DNA of 64,000 bases from Gemmata massiliana (GTDB lineage Bacteria; Planctomycetota; Planctomycetia; Gemmatales; Gemmataceae): contig HG799466.1 of NCBI GenBank assembly GCA_000531095.1, forward strand, positions 317,139 to 381,138. The letters run 5' to 3'. The notes beneath the pieces were generated by a model, which was not told the origin of the DNA, made no database searches, and worked only from the letters and a program-made list of their open reading frames with translations. Both the position numbers and the translations under genes were made by a program. Below, in pieces: positions 1 through 7,941 of this stretch (positions are counted from its first letter, which is position 1; every line of letters starts with the position of its first letter).

Positions 1-1338
1 GTCGGGTTGCCGCTGTTCGGCGCGCTCCCCGGCCCGGGGTTCCTCCAGACCAGTATCGGCGCCGCCGCGAGTGCGGAACTGGCCGTTCCGAAACCGCTGT
101 CGATCGAAACCATGCGCCCGGAACTGATGAAGGTCGCGGTCAAAGACCGGACGAAGGCGCTCGTTTACGGCGGCCGGTCCAACTTCATCGACCCGACCGC
201 GTCGACCGAAAAGGGCGACCTGGCCCGGTTCATCGAAGAGATGGACAAGCTGTCCGAGAAGGGTAAGCCGAAAGACAAGGCCGCGATCGAGAAGTACGTG
301 AAGGAGTTCCGCGAGGCCCGCGGGTTGACCAAGGCGGGTGTCCAGTTCGGCTCCTCGACCGCCGCGCGCGACGAGTGGTCGCTGGAAGAAGACCCCGGGC
401 TGTTCCCGCTCGTGCAGGCCCAAAAAGAAGGCCTCCTGGGCGCCCGTGGCGCGCACGGCGGTAACAAGTACGTCCCGTTCGGGCGCACGTTCTTCTGGGC
501 CATCGACCGCAACAGCCAGAGCCAGCGGTACGTCCCGACGACCGGTGTTTACGTCGCCCGCTCGTACCCCGAGGACGTCCCCCAATCGCACGAGGACGGC
601 CGACCGAACTACATCTACTGGGTGACCGAAGAAGTACCGGCGAAACCGACGACCTTAACCACCGCCCTGGAGACCGTGAAGGCCGCGTGGAAACAGACCA
701 AGGCGCGCGAACTGGCCGGCCAGCGTGCCAACGCGATCGCCGACGCGATCCGCAACAGCACCAAAACCGACGCGGTTCTTGTTACGCAGATTTTGAACGA
801 ACAATTCGATGCCCTTCTGCGAGACGCCGCGGCCAGCGGCGAAAAGGCTCGCAACCGGGTAAAAATGTTCGCGATCAACGGCGTGTGCCCGCTCGCCCCG
901 GTCGACCTGGCCAGTATGAGCCAGGCCGAGGTCACTCAAATGCTCCAGAGCGGCATCAATCCGACGGGCCGCGTCCGGTCGTTCACTCTGACCGAATCGG
1001 CAAACATCCCGTACCCGACACAGGAGATGCTGAACGGCCTGATCGACAACCGCGACAAGCCCGCCAAGACGGTCATCGTGCTCCACGACGCCCCGAAAGA
1101 CACGTACTACGTCGCCACGCTCATCCGGCGCGACCTGAAGTCGCCCGACGACTTCAAGCAGGCCGCCTTCGTACCCGGTGCCCCGGCTCGCGGGGTGGTG
1201 GGGAACTACATGTTCGAGGCCTACTTCAAGTCGCGCCAGTCGGTAGTCGAATTGCTGAAGAAAGAGTTCAAGTACGCGGAAACAGAAGAACAGAAAAAGA
1301 GACTGGACGACAACGCCAAGTCCGGCGGACGCGATTAG
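1..1338 (+). CDS. C-terminal part of a PpiD/SurA-like protein (partial)
   Basis: The frame is open from the first base of the window, so this is the last 445 residues of a longer gene whose start lies outside. No catalytic motif is visible. The segment is charged and largely helical: a Lys/Glu-rich stretch, a helix-rich block around residues 220-290, and a C-terminal part with 'NRDKPAKTVIVLHDAPKD' followed by 'YYVATLIRRD'. This layout resembles the C-terminal region of periplasmic folding proteins of the PpiD/SurA type found in Planctomycetes, but I judge that from general appearance only. Hypothetical protein is the safe label. It ends in TAG and is followed 18 bases later by a strong hairpin terminator, so it is the last gene of its transcript. 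Confidence 0.6.
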   Translation, partial: VGLPLFGALPGPGFLQTSIGAAASAELAVPKPLSIETMRPELMKVAVKDRTKALVYGGRSNFIDPTASTEKGDLARFIEEMDKLSEKGKPKDKAAIEKYVKEFREARGLTKAGVQFGSSTAARDEWSLEEDPGLFPLVQAQKEGLLGARGAHGGNKYVPFGRTFFWAIDRNSQSQRYVPTTGVYVARSYPEDVPQSHEDGRPNYIYWVTEEVPAKPTTLTTALETVKAAWKQTKARELAGQRANAIADAIRNSTKTDAVLVTQILNEQFDALLRDAAASGEKARNRVKMFAINGVCPLAPVDLASMSQAEVTQMLQSGINPTGRVRSFTLTESANIPYPTQEMLNGLIDNRDKPAKTVIVLHDAPKDTYYVATLIRRDLKSPDDFKQAAFVPGAPARGVVGNYMFEAYFKSRQSVVELLKKEFKYAETEEQKKRLDDNAKSGGRD

Positions 1339-1355
1339 TAACGAGCGAGTACGGT

Positions 1356-1396
1356 AAAAGCACAACGCCAGGGACAATCCCTGGCGTTGTGCTTTT
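1356..1396 (+). terminator. Intrinsic terminator after the first gene
   Basis: A perfect 19-bp stem (arms 1356-1374 and 1378-1396) closes on a 3-base loop. The right arm ends in TTTT and the left arm starts with AAAA, so it could work in both directions. The minus-strand gene that stops at 1492 also points at it. Confidence 0.85.
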
Positions 1397-1491
1397 GGCG
1401 ACCGGTCGGTGTTAGCAGAATCCAAATTCTTCTTTGTTTTGGGCAGAATTAACGAACCAACCGGATTCCGAGCACAAACACCCCGCGCACC

Positions 1492-2678
1492 TTACGGCCG
1501 AACCAGGCCGGCCGGAACCGCGGGGTTCGTCTTGCTCTGGATCTTCGTCAGTTCGGCCTGGGCGAGGTCCGCGTGCCGCGTGTTCGGGCACAGCGCCACC
1601 ACTTTCTTCAGACAGACCGCGGCTTCGGTGTCCTGGCCCTTCTTCGACCACGAGTCGGCCAGCGCCATGTACATCGCCGCGGTGCGGTCGTGGAAGTAGC
1701 GAACTGCCTGGACGTTCCCGTTGTTGTATAACTTCGTATAATGTATGCTATACGAAGTTATTACGCGTCCTTCGCCTCGGGCAACTCGGAATAGGCCGCC
1801 GCGATCTGCTCGCACTTCTGCATGCAGTCGTACAGGCGCCCGGTACGGAAATCGTCGCGGGCCACCGCGAGCATGTCCCGCGCGACCCGGAGCCGGCGCT
1901 GTTGGAGCACCTCGGGCCGATCGTTCAGCCCCGCGAGAGCCAGAGCCGCGTCCGAAGCGGCCCGCGTGCCGGCGTAGGTGCGAACCGCTTCTGCGAGCGC
2001 GTCCATTGCTTCCTGGGTCTGGCCGCGCTGTTCGAGTTGCTTCGCTTGGGCCAGTTTGCCGGCCGCGACTTTCTCGACGTCGCCCAGGATCTGTTTCGCC
2101 TTCACGCCCACGGGCTTGTCCCCGGCGTCCTTCGTGATGCCCTTCAGGAGCGTAACGGCCCGCGGGTAGTCGCTCGCGGCCAGAGCCTTCGACGCCTCGT
2201 TGAAGTCGCGCGCGGCCCAGTCCGCCGTGGCGACCGCGGTCACGGTTGCGCTTCATCTGCTCGGCGAGGCGCTCGGTCTCGACGTAGCCCCTCAAATAAA
2301 AAAGCAGTGGATCTTCCCGTCCGGACCGGCGAGCACGGTCGTGGGGTACAACTGCACCTTTAGCGCCTTCGCCAGTTCCGGGGTGCTCCTGGCGTCGAGC
2401 TTCAGCGGGACGAACCCGGTGGCGAGGAGCGGCGCGAGCGCCGGGTCTTTGAGCGGCCCGGCTTCGAGCTTGCGGCAGTAGAAGCAGTCCTCGGTACCGA
2501 CGACAACGAGCAGCGGCAGTCCCTTGTCTTGCGCTTCCTTGCGGGCCGTGTTGTAATCGGTTCTCCAGGTGACCTGAGCCGGGCGAGCGGGCTGCGCGGC
2601 GGCGGGGAGCGCGTGCCAGAGTGCAGCGGCAGTCACGAGCGGAAAGAGGGCGCACAGACGCGAAAAGGGACTAATCAT
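1492..2678 (-). CDS. Thioredoxin-fold/TPR secreted protein, broken by a linker insertion and two indels
   Basis: The start at 2678 gives a signal peptide (MISPFSRLCALFPLVTAAAL, cleavage near AAAQ), then a thioredoxin fold with a CxxC-type motif (EDCFYC) and the cis-Pro loop 'LYPTTVLAGPDGK'. The rest is helical and TPR-like, ending in 'AEAVRTYAG' and 'VALCPNTRHADLAQAELTK'. The frame is broken three times. One T seems missing from the run at 2298-2303, one extra A sits near 2246-2247, and 77 bases of linker plus mate sequence lie at 1689-1765. Correcting all three gives one 369-residue frame (1110 bp including the stop). It is probably a periplasmic thiol-disulfide protein of the thioredoxin-like family. 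No partner is evident. xerC lies upstream on the same strand. Confidence 0.7.
1689..1723. repeat. 35-bp exact copy of 5700-5734 beside the linker
   Basis: These 35 bases are identical to 5700-5734 inside the ABC ATPase gene. The identity stops exactly where the linker begins. This is the mate end of a circularised fragment and is not natural sequence at this place. Confidence 0.85.
1724..1765. other. 454 paired-end linker (contains loxP) left in the assembly
   Basis: Bases 1728-1761 are a perfect 34-bp loxP site: 13-bp arm ATAACTTCGTATA, spacer ATGTATGC, inverted arm. The bases around it extend the match to the 42-base 454 Titanium paired-end linker as I remember it, with one mismatch at 1725. 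The minus-strand translation contains 'ITSYSIHYTKLY', a peptide known as linker contamination in protein databases. It is an artefact and not a recombination site of this organism. Confidence 0.93.
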
Positions 2679-2824
2679 GAAGCGAACCCCTGGTGCCAAT
2701 CGACACGAACAACTTAGCGCCGAACCCCGTTCGGTACTGCCCCGTTGCGCCCCCACACCGCGGGCGCAGCATCGATAAAGGACCAGCGCTAAAACGGAAC
2801 CGAAGCTCGTTCCCACTCCCCCAC

Positions 2825-3729
2825 TCACGACCGGGGGTGGGCCTTCTGGTAGCTCTTCTGGAGTCGTTGCGTAGTAACGTGTGTGTAAACTTGTGTCGTC
2901 GCCAGGCTCTTGTGCCCGAGCAGTTCTTGGACCCCGCGAATGTCGGCGCCCGCGTCCAACATGTGAGTCGCGAAACTGTGTCTCAACGTGTGCGGACTGG
3001 TTCGCGGGTCGAGCCCCGCGGTCTTCAGGTGTTTTTCCAGCAACCGGCCGACGCTGCGAGTGGTCAGCCGGCCGCCCTTGTTGTTCAGGAACACCGCTTG
3101 TGTGTCTTTGCCGGTCCGATGGAGCAAGGCCGAGCGGTCCTCGAGCCACCGCGAGATCGATTTGATGGCGTCCGGCCCAACAGTGCGAGCCGCTCTTTCT
3201 TGCCCTTGCCCCGAACCGTGATGACTCCATCGTTGAGGTCGACGCTCAAAAGGTCGAGACCAACCAGCTCGGAAACGCGAATCCCCGAAGCGTAGAGCGC
3301 CTCTAACATGGCGCGATCGCGCCGCCCCGCCCAATCGCTGTCCGGGGGCGCAACCAACAACTTTTGAATATCCGCGAGAGTCAGGAAGTGTGGGAGCTTC
3401 TTGTCCTGCCGGGGGCCGCGCAGCGCCTGCGCCGGGTTCGATTCGAGTACTCCCTGCCGGCACAGGTACTTCCCGAACGAGCGCACGGCGGCGAGGCGCC
3501 GAGCGATGGTGCTCTTCGCGTAGCCCTGTTCGTGGAGCCACGCGACGAACGAGCGCACCAAGCGCGTGGTCCAGTCCGCGGGATCGATCTGGGATTTCTT
3601 GAGGTGGTCGCGTGCGTACTGGAGCGCCTGCGAGAGATCCTCGCGGTACGACTTTACCGTCTTATCGGATGCGTTCTTTTCCAGGCCGAGGTGGGTGAGG
3701 AATTCGGCGAGCCCTGTTTCGAGCGTCAA
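2825..3729 (-). CDS. xerC: Tyrosine recombinase XerC/XerD (frameshifted)
   Basis: Site-specific recombinase that resolves chromosome dimers at dif during cell division. The N-terminal SAM-like core-binding domain (about residues 5-90, '[20 protein letters not shown]') is followed by the catalytic domain. The catalytic residues are visible: Arg in '[12 protein letters not shown]', HxxR in '[12 protein letters not shown]', His in '[11 protein letters not shown]', and the Tyr nucleophile in 'VYTHV'. The frame changes near 3174-3178 in a GGCCC run. One added base joins 'ERLALLG' to '[10 protein letters not shown]' and gives 301 residues, the usual family length. The start is TTG at 3729. I think the frameshift is a sequencing error. 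XerC versus XerD cannot be settled from sequence alone. Confidence 0.85.
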
Positions 3730-3834
3730 AGCTGTGTCCCGTCCGGGCGAACACCGGCGCCGCGCGTTCCGTTGCGGCGCCTAGTGGGATTGTCCGGTCG
3801 GGGCCGCCCTGCTCCAACAACGAAACGGCTCGGG

Positions 3835-4050
3835 TCACTCTTCGAGCAGGTCGGCCGGGTCCGGTTCGGCCTGCGGGTTGCGAACGCGCTCGGTCAGCAC
3901 CGAGGCGTCGAACCAGTTCAGCGCCACCGCGGGATCGGCCGCCTTGTCGCGAATGTCATCAATGAGCGCGGCCTTGCTGTCGTCGTCGTAGACGAAGATG
4001 AACCGCTCGGTGCCCTTAATCAGAGCGAGAACGTTAAGCTCTTGCGTCAC
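3835..4050 (-). CDS. Small conserved hypothetical protein
   Basis: A 71-residue protein starting at GTG 4050 with 'VTQELNVLALIKGTERFIFVYDD' and ending 'AEPDPADLLEE'. GGAG lies just upstream of the start, and the longer upstream reading has poor coding character. It is acidic at the C-terminus, with no signal peptide or membrane segment. It resembles small conserved proteins seen in Gemmataceae, but I do not know a function. It lies upstream of xerC on the same strand (105 bases away) and divergent from the metal transporter genes. Confidence 0.6.
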   Translation of the reverse strand: MTQELNVLALIKGTERFIFVYDDDSKAALIDDIRDKAADPAVALNWFDASVLTERVRNPQAEPDPADLLEE

Positions 4051-4233
4051 GCGACACTCCCGGCGCGGTCGATGCCACTTACGGTGAATCGGCACGGCGA
4101 GAACACGCACTTCAACCAAAACTCGACAAGAACTCCTGCTTCGCGCAGGCTCTCCAAAATACCGGCACAATCGGCACACTCGGGTGGCTCAAAAACTCAC
4201 AAGTACAACACGAGTTTCCCGGTTCTCGGTACC

Positions 4234-4262
4234 TTGTCTTCAAACGAGGTCCGTGGTACAAT
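4234..4262 (+). promoter_or_regulatory. Sigma-70-like promoter with overlapping inverted repeat
   Basis: TTGTCT at 4234-4239 and TACAAT at 4257-4262 are separated by exactly 17 bases, about 50 bases upstream of the metal-binding protein gene. An inverted repeat CGAGGTC (4245-4251) / GACCTCG (4263-4269) is centred on the -10 element and could be an operator, for example for a metal-responsive repressor. The operator role is inference only. Confidence 0.45.
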
Positions 4263-4312
4263 GACCTCGGTATTACGATGTTATCCCTGCCCGCTCCGAG
4301 GGAGTGCGACTC

Positions 4313-5308
4313 ATGAACAGCGGACAGTTCTGGCTCAAATCGGCGATCATGGGCGCGGTCGTAGCGGCGCTCCCGCTGCTCCTCGTCGGCTGCGGTAACT
4401 CGAACACGGTCAGCGACGCGACGTGGCCCGAGCACCCCGGACCGAAGGTCGTCGTGTCCTTTGCGCCGCTGTACTGCTTCGCGACCAATGTTGCGGGCGA
4501 GGACGCGGTTGTAAAGAATGTGATGACCTCCAAGGGGCCGCACGACTTCGACCCGACCGAAGCGGACGTGAAACTCGTTACCAAAGCGGACCTGTTCTTC
4601 GTTGTCGGCTTGGGTCTGGACGAACAGAAAGCCGACAAGATGAAAAAGGGTTCCGGGAACAGCAAACTCAAAGTCATCGAACTCGGCGAAAAGCTCAGCA
4701 AGGACTGCCTGGAAGAAGGGCGGTGCAACCACGACGAGCACCACGAGGGCGAACACGACCACGGCATCGACCCGCACGTCTGGCTCGGACCCGATCACGC
4801 GATCATGCTGGTGAACATCATCCGCGACGAACTGAAGGCCGCGGACCCGGTCCACGCCGCCGCCTACGATTCCCGCGCCGCCGCCTACGTCACGAAGCTC
4901 AACGCCCTCAAGACCTACGGGTTGGACAAGCTCAAGGACAAGGAAGAGCGCCGACTCGTCACGTTCCACGACTCGCTCGCATACTTCGCGAAGGGGTACA
5001 AGATCCGAGTGAAGGAAGTGCTGACGAAAACCCCCGGTCAAGAACCGGACGCAAAGGAAATGAAGAAGCTGATCGACATTTGCACCAAGAAGGACGCACC
5101 CGTTCGACTGATCGCGACCGAGCCGCAATACTCGACGAGCACCGCGGGCGAAGCACTGCGCAAAGAGTTGGTCGCCAAGGGCGTGAAAGACGCCGAACTG
5201 GTCGAGTTCGACACGCTCGAAACGGTGCGGCCCGAAGACCTGAAGCCGGACTGGTACGAGCGCAAGATGCGGGAAAACCTCGACAAACTCGCCGAGAAGA
5301 TGAAATGA
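4313..5308 (+). CDS. Metal ABC transporter substrate-binding lipoprotein (ZnuA/TroA family)
   Basis: Solute-binding protein that would capture zinc or manganese outside the membrane. The ATG at 4313 has GGAG about 8 bases upstream and gives 331 residues. The N-terminus is a lipoprotein signal with lipobox LVGC (Cys27). Family features are the early strand 'KVVVSFAPLYCFATNVAG', the metal-ligand region 'GPHDFDPTEADV', a His-rich loop 'CNHDEHHEGEHDHG', and 'DPHVWLGPDHAIMLVNII'. The His-rich loop is typical of zinc-binding members. The stop overlaps the start of the ATPase gene (ATGA), so the two are translationally coupled. The permease gene expected in this system is not nearby. Zinc is the likelier substrate. 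Confidence 0.85.
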   Translation: MNSGQFWLKSAIMGAVVAALPLLLVGCGNSNTVSDATWPEHPGPKVVVSFAPLYCFATNVAGEDAVVKNVMTSKGPHDFDPTEADVKLVTKADLFFVVGLGLDEQKADKMKKGSGNSKLKVIELGEKLSKDCLEEGRCNHDEHHEGEHDHGIDPHVWLGPDHAIMLVNIIRDELKAADPVHAAAYDSRAAAYVTKLNALKTYGLDKLKDKEERRLVTFHDSLAYFAKGYKIRVKEVLTKTPGQEPDAKEMKKLIDICTKKDAPVRLIATEPQYSTSTAGEALRKELVAKGVKDAELVEFDTLETVRPEDLKPDWYERKMRENLDKLAEKMK

Positions 5309-6075
5309 GTCTGGCTCTCCCGGTCGTCGTCCGCCCCCTCGTTTCCCTCAGCGATTTGCGCGTGGAACTGGGGGGCAAGCCGATCCTGCGCGGGGTCACG
5401 GCCAACATCGCGCGCGGGTCCATTACCGCGCTGATCGGCCTGAACGGGTCCGGGAAGACCACCCTGCTCCGCGCGCTGGTGAACGAGTACCCGCACAAGG
5501 GAACGATCAAGTTCCACTGCGGGCACGACCACTCGAAGCCGTACCCGGAAGCCATCGGGTACGTGCCCCAGCGCCTCACGCTCGACGCCCGCTTACCGCT
5601 TACCGTCCGGGACTTCCTCGCACTCACGCTCTCGCGGCGCCCGCTCTTTTTTGGCATTTCCAAGAAGGTCGCGGCCAAGAGCCGGGAGATGCTGGAGCGC
5701 GTGGAAGTAGCGAACTGCCTGGACGTTCCCGTTGAGGGGCTGTCGGGCGGGCAGTTACAGCGCGTGTTGCTCGCACTGGCGCTCGAACCACAGCCCGAAC
5801 TGCTGTTACTCGATGAGCCGGCGGCGGGGATCGACTTCAAGGACCAAAAGAAGTTTTACGAGTTGATCGCGACGATCAATCGCGAAACGGGAGTAACGGT
5901 TCTGCTCGTGTCGCACGATTTGAACATGGTGCAGACTTATTCCCACGAGGTGTTGTGCCTACGTAACGGCGCGATCCAGTGTCAGGGAGCACCGAACGAG
6001 ATTCTCACACCAATCAACATGTCTCTGGTCTTTGGTGCGGAAATCCACATGTTCCCGCACCGGTTCGGAAGCTGA
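5305..6075 (+). CDS. Metal ABC transporter ATP-binding protein (ZnuC-like)
   Basis: Cytoplasmic ATPase of a metal importer, 256 residues. Visible motifs are Walker A 'GLNGSGKTT' (45-53), Q-loop 'GYVPQRLTLDA', signature 'LSGGQLQRVLLALAL', Walker B 'ELLLLDEPAAG', and switch His in 'VLLVSHDLNMV'. The insertion 'HCGHDHSKPYPEA' before the Q-loop is unusually rich in possible metal ligands. The C-terminal 'INMSLVFGAEIHMFPHRF' resembles zinc/manganese family ATPases. It begins on the ATGA overlap with the binding-protein gene. No permease gene follows; the next gene is on the other strand. Bases 5700-5734 are copied at 1689-1723 as an assembly artefact. Confidence 0.88.
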   Translation: MSLALPVVVRPLVSLSDLRVELGGKPILRGVTANIARGSITALIGLNGSGKTTLLRALVNEYPHKGTIKFHCGHDHSKPYPEAIGYVPQRLTLDARLPLTVRDFLALTLSRRPLFFGISKKVAAKSREMLERVEVANCLDVPVEGLSGGQLQRVLLALALEPQPELLLLDEPAAGIDFKDQKKFYELIATINRETGVTVLLVSHDLNMVQTYSHEVLCLRNGAIQCQGAPNEILTPINMSLVFGAEIHMFPHRFGS

Positions 6076-6135
6076 TTTTTCGCCGAGGGCATTTGTGGCC
6101 GCGGGTTCGTGTCGAGTGCGAACCCGCCATCCCAC

Positions 6136-6327
6136 TTACGCCAGGGGCGGCCAATCCTTCGCAAGTCCTTCCCGTTCAATCAGTTCCACTTGTTCCTTCG
6201 TGATGTGATACCGAGACGCGATCTCCTTCTTGGAGTCCGCGATCGTCACGGTGCGTGCGTCCTGAACATCAACCAGGGCGTGGAAAATGGACTTTCGCTG
6301 CTGTACTGTCAGTGTCTTGGCAGACAT
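6136..6327 (-). CDS. Small conserved hypothetical protein
   Basis: A 63-residue protein, 'MSAKTLTVQQRKSIFHALVD' at the start and 'EREGLAKDWPPLA' at the end. The middle ('KEIASRYHITKEQVELIE') reads like a helix-turn-helix or short helical bundle, so a nucleic-acid or regulatory role is possible but unproven. Similar short proteins are common in Planctomycetes. It is divergent from the amidohydrolase gene, with a 144-base region between them. Confidence 0.6.
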   Translation of the reverse strand: MSAKTLTVQQRKSIFHALVDVQDARTVTIADSKKEIASRYHITKEQVELIEREGLAKDWPPLA

Positions 6328-6471
6328 TTGGTGTCACTCCAGGTGGTAGCTAAGCAAGTACGAAGGTGCCTATATTTAGTGTACACCCGCCAAGTGACGC
6401 TCTAAGCCCAAATCCTCTCCTTTTCCGCGCTTGTTGCTCACAATTACGCTCTCATCGCGAAAGGTCCGATC

Positions 6472-7875
6472 ATGCTGGCCCGCCGACTTTCCGCGCTCGT
6501 GGTTCTAACTGTTAGCCTCGCTGTTTCCGGTATCGAACCGCGTCGAGAGGCTCCCGACAAACCCTCACAACCCGGCGCGAGCGCGCAACTCAACCCGCCC
6601 GTGGGCTGGGTGAAAAAGCACCTCGCCGAAGTGGACAAGAAGCTCGACGGCGAGATCAAAGACCTCGTCGCGCTCTACCAGCACATCCACGCGAACCCGG
6701 AACTGTCGCTGATGGAGGTAAACACGTCCAAGCGATTAGCGGAAGAAATGAAGAAAGCAGGTTACGAGGTCACCGAGAAATTCGGCGGGAACGGTGTGGT
6801 TGCGGTGCTGAAAAACGGTCCCGGCCCAGTCGTGCTTATTCGCACTGATATGGATGGTTTGCCGATCATCGAGCAAACCGGACTGAGCTACGCGAGCAAA
6901 GTGAAGACGAAGAACCGCGACGGCAACGAGGTCGGCGTGATGCACGCTTGCGGTCACGATATCCACATGGCAACGTGGACCGGCACGGCCCGCGTGCTCG
7001 CGTCGATGAAGGCCCACTGGAGCGGAACGGTGGTGTTCGTGGCTCAGCCCGCGGAGGAAATCGTCGCGGGAGCGAAACAAATGCTCGACGCGGGGTTGTA
7101 CTCCAAGTTCCCGAAGCCCGACTATGCACTCGCGCTGCATTCCGACCCGCTACAACCGGCCGGTTCACTCGGGTACAGCGAGGGGCTCGCACTGGCCAAC
7201 TCCGACACGGTCGACATTCTCGTGAGGGGAAAGGGTGGGCACGGCGCGTCCCCGCACGTAACCATTGATCCGATCGTCCTTTCGGCGCGAATCATTCTCG
7301 ATCTACAGACCATTGTGAGCCGCGAAACGGACCCGCTCGACCCGGTCGTAGTCACGGTCGGATCGATCCACGGTGGTACGAAACACAACATCATCCCGAA
7401 CGAGGTGAAGCTCCAACTCACGGTCCGCACCACGACCAACGCGACACGCGACCGCGTGCTGAAGGCCATCGATCGCATTGCGAAGGCCGCTGCTCTCGGC
7501 GCGAACGCCCCGCCACCGGAAGTCAAAGTGAGCTTGGACGAGTTTACCCCTGCGACTTACAACGACGTGCCACTCGCCCAGAAGTGCGGCGCCCTGTTCC
7601 GCGAGATTCTGGGAGCCGAGAACGTGCGCGGGAACCGCAAGCCGGTGATGGGCGCGGAAGACTTCGGCCGCTTCTCGGAGGGCAAAACGCCGACCTTCAT
7701 GTACTTCCTGGGCACGATCTCGAAAGAGAAGTTCGCCGCAGCCCAGAAGCCCGGCGCCCCCGCACTGCCGGGAATGCATACCGACGCCTACGCGCCCGTA
7801 CCCGAACCGAGCATCCGCACCGGGGTGCGAACGATGAGCCTCGCTGCAATGAACCTGATGCCGAAGGGGAAATGA
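6472..7875 (+). CDS. M20-family amidohydrolase/peptidase, secreted
   Basis: Metal-dependent hydrolase of the N-acyl-amino-acid or IAA-amino-acid amidohydrolase group (M20D), which cleaves an amide bond to release an amino acid. The 467-residue protein starts with a signal peptide (about residues 1-20). Metal-site motifs include 'RTDMDGLPIIEQTGL' (124-138), 'HACGHDIHMA' (158-167) and the acidic catalytic pair in 'QPAEEIVAGAKQML'. The lid/dimerisation region carries 'GGHGASPH'. The C-terminal 'GAEDFGRFSE' holds a further ligand. It is monocistronic, ending at a hairpin shared with tyrS. The natural substrate is unknown. Confidence 0.85.
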   Translation: MLARRLSALVVLTVSLAVSGIEPRREAPDKPSQPGASAQLNPPVGWVKKHLAEVDKKLDGEIKDLVALYQHIHANPELSLMEVNTSKRLAEEMKKAGYEVTEKFGGNGVVAVLKNGPGPVVLIRTDMDGLPIIEQTGLSYASKVKTKNRDGNEVGVMHACGHDIHMATWTGTARVLASMKAHWSGTVVFVAQPAEEIVAGAKQMLDAGLYSKFPKPDYALALHSDPLQPAGSLGYSEGLALANSDTVDILVRGKGGHGASPHVTIDPIVLSARIILDLQTIVSRETDPLDPVVVTVGSIHGGTKHNIIPNEVKLQLTVRTTTNATRDRVLKAIDRIAKAAALGANAPPPEVKVSLDEFTPATYNDVPLAQKCGALFREILGAENVRGNRKPVMGAEDFGRFSEGKTPTFMYFLGTISKEKFAAAQKPGAPALPGMHTDAYAPVPEPSIRTGVRTMSLAAMNLMPKGK

Positions 7876-7887
7876 TCGCGAAGTGTT

Positions 7888-7927
7888 ACCGCGTGTCGCT
7901 GAAGCATTGATGTCAGCGACACGCGGT
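7888..7927. terminator. Bidirectional hairpin between the amidohydrolase and tyrS genes
   Basis: A perfect 15-bp inverted repeat (7888-7902 and 7913-7927) with a 10-base loop lies between two convergent genes. It has no long T-run, but its position fits a shared terminator. Confidence 0.65.
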
Positions 7928-7941
7928 TTGCAAGCGGTGTT

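Noticed and set aside
1728-1761. A native loxP / Cre recombination site
   Set aside because: Its context matches the sequencing linker and carries a mate copy at its edge; no Cre gene is present.
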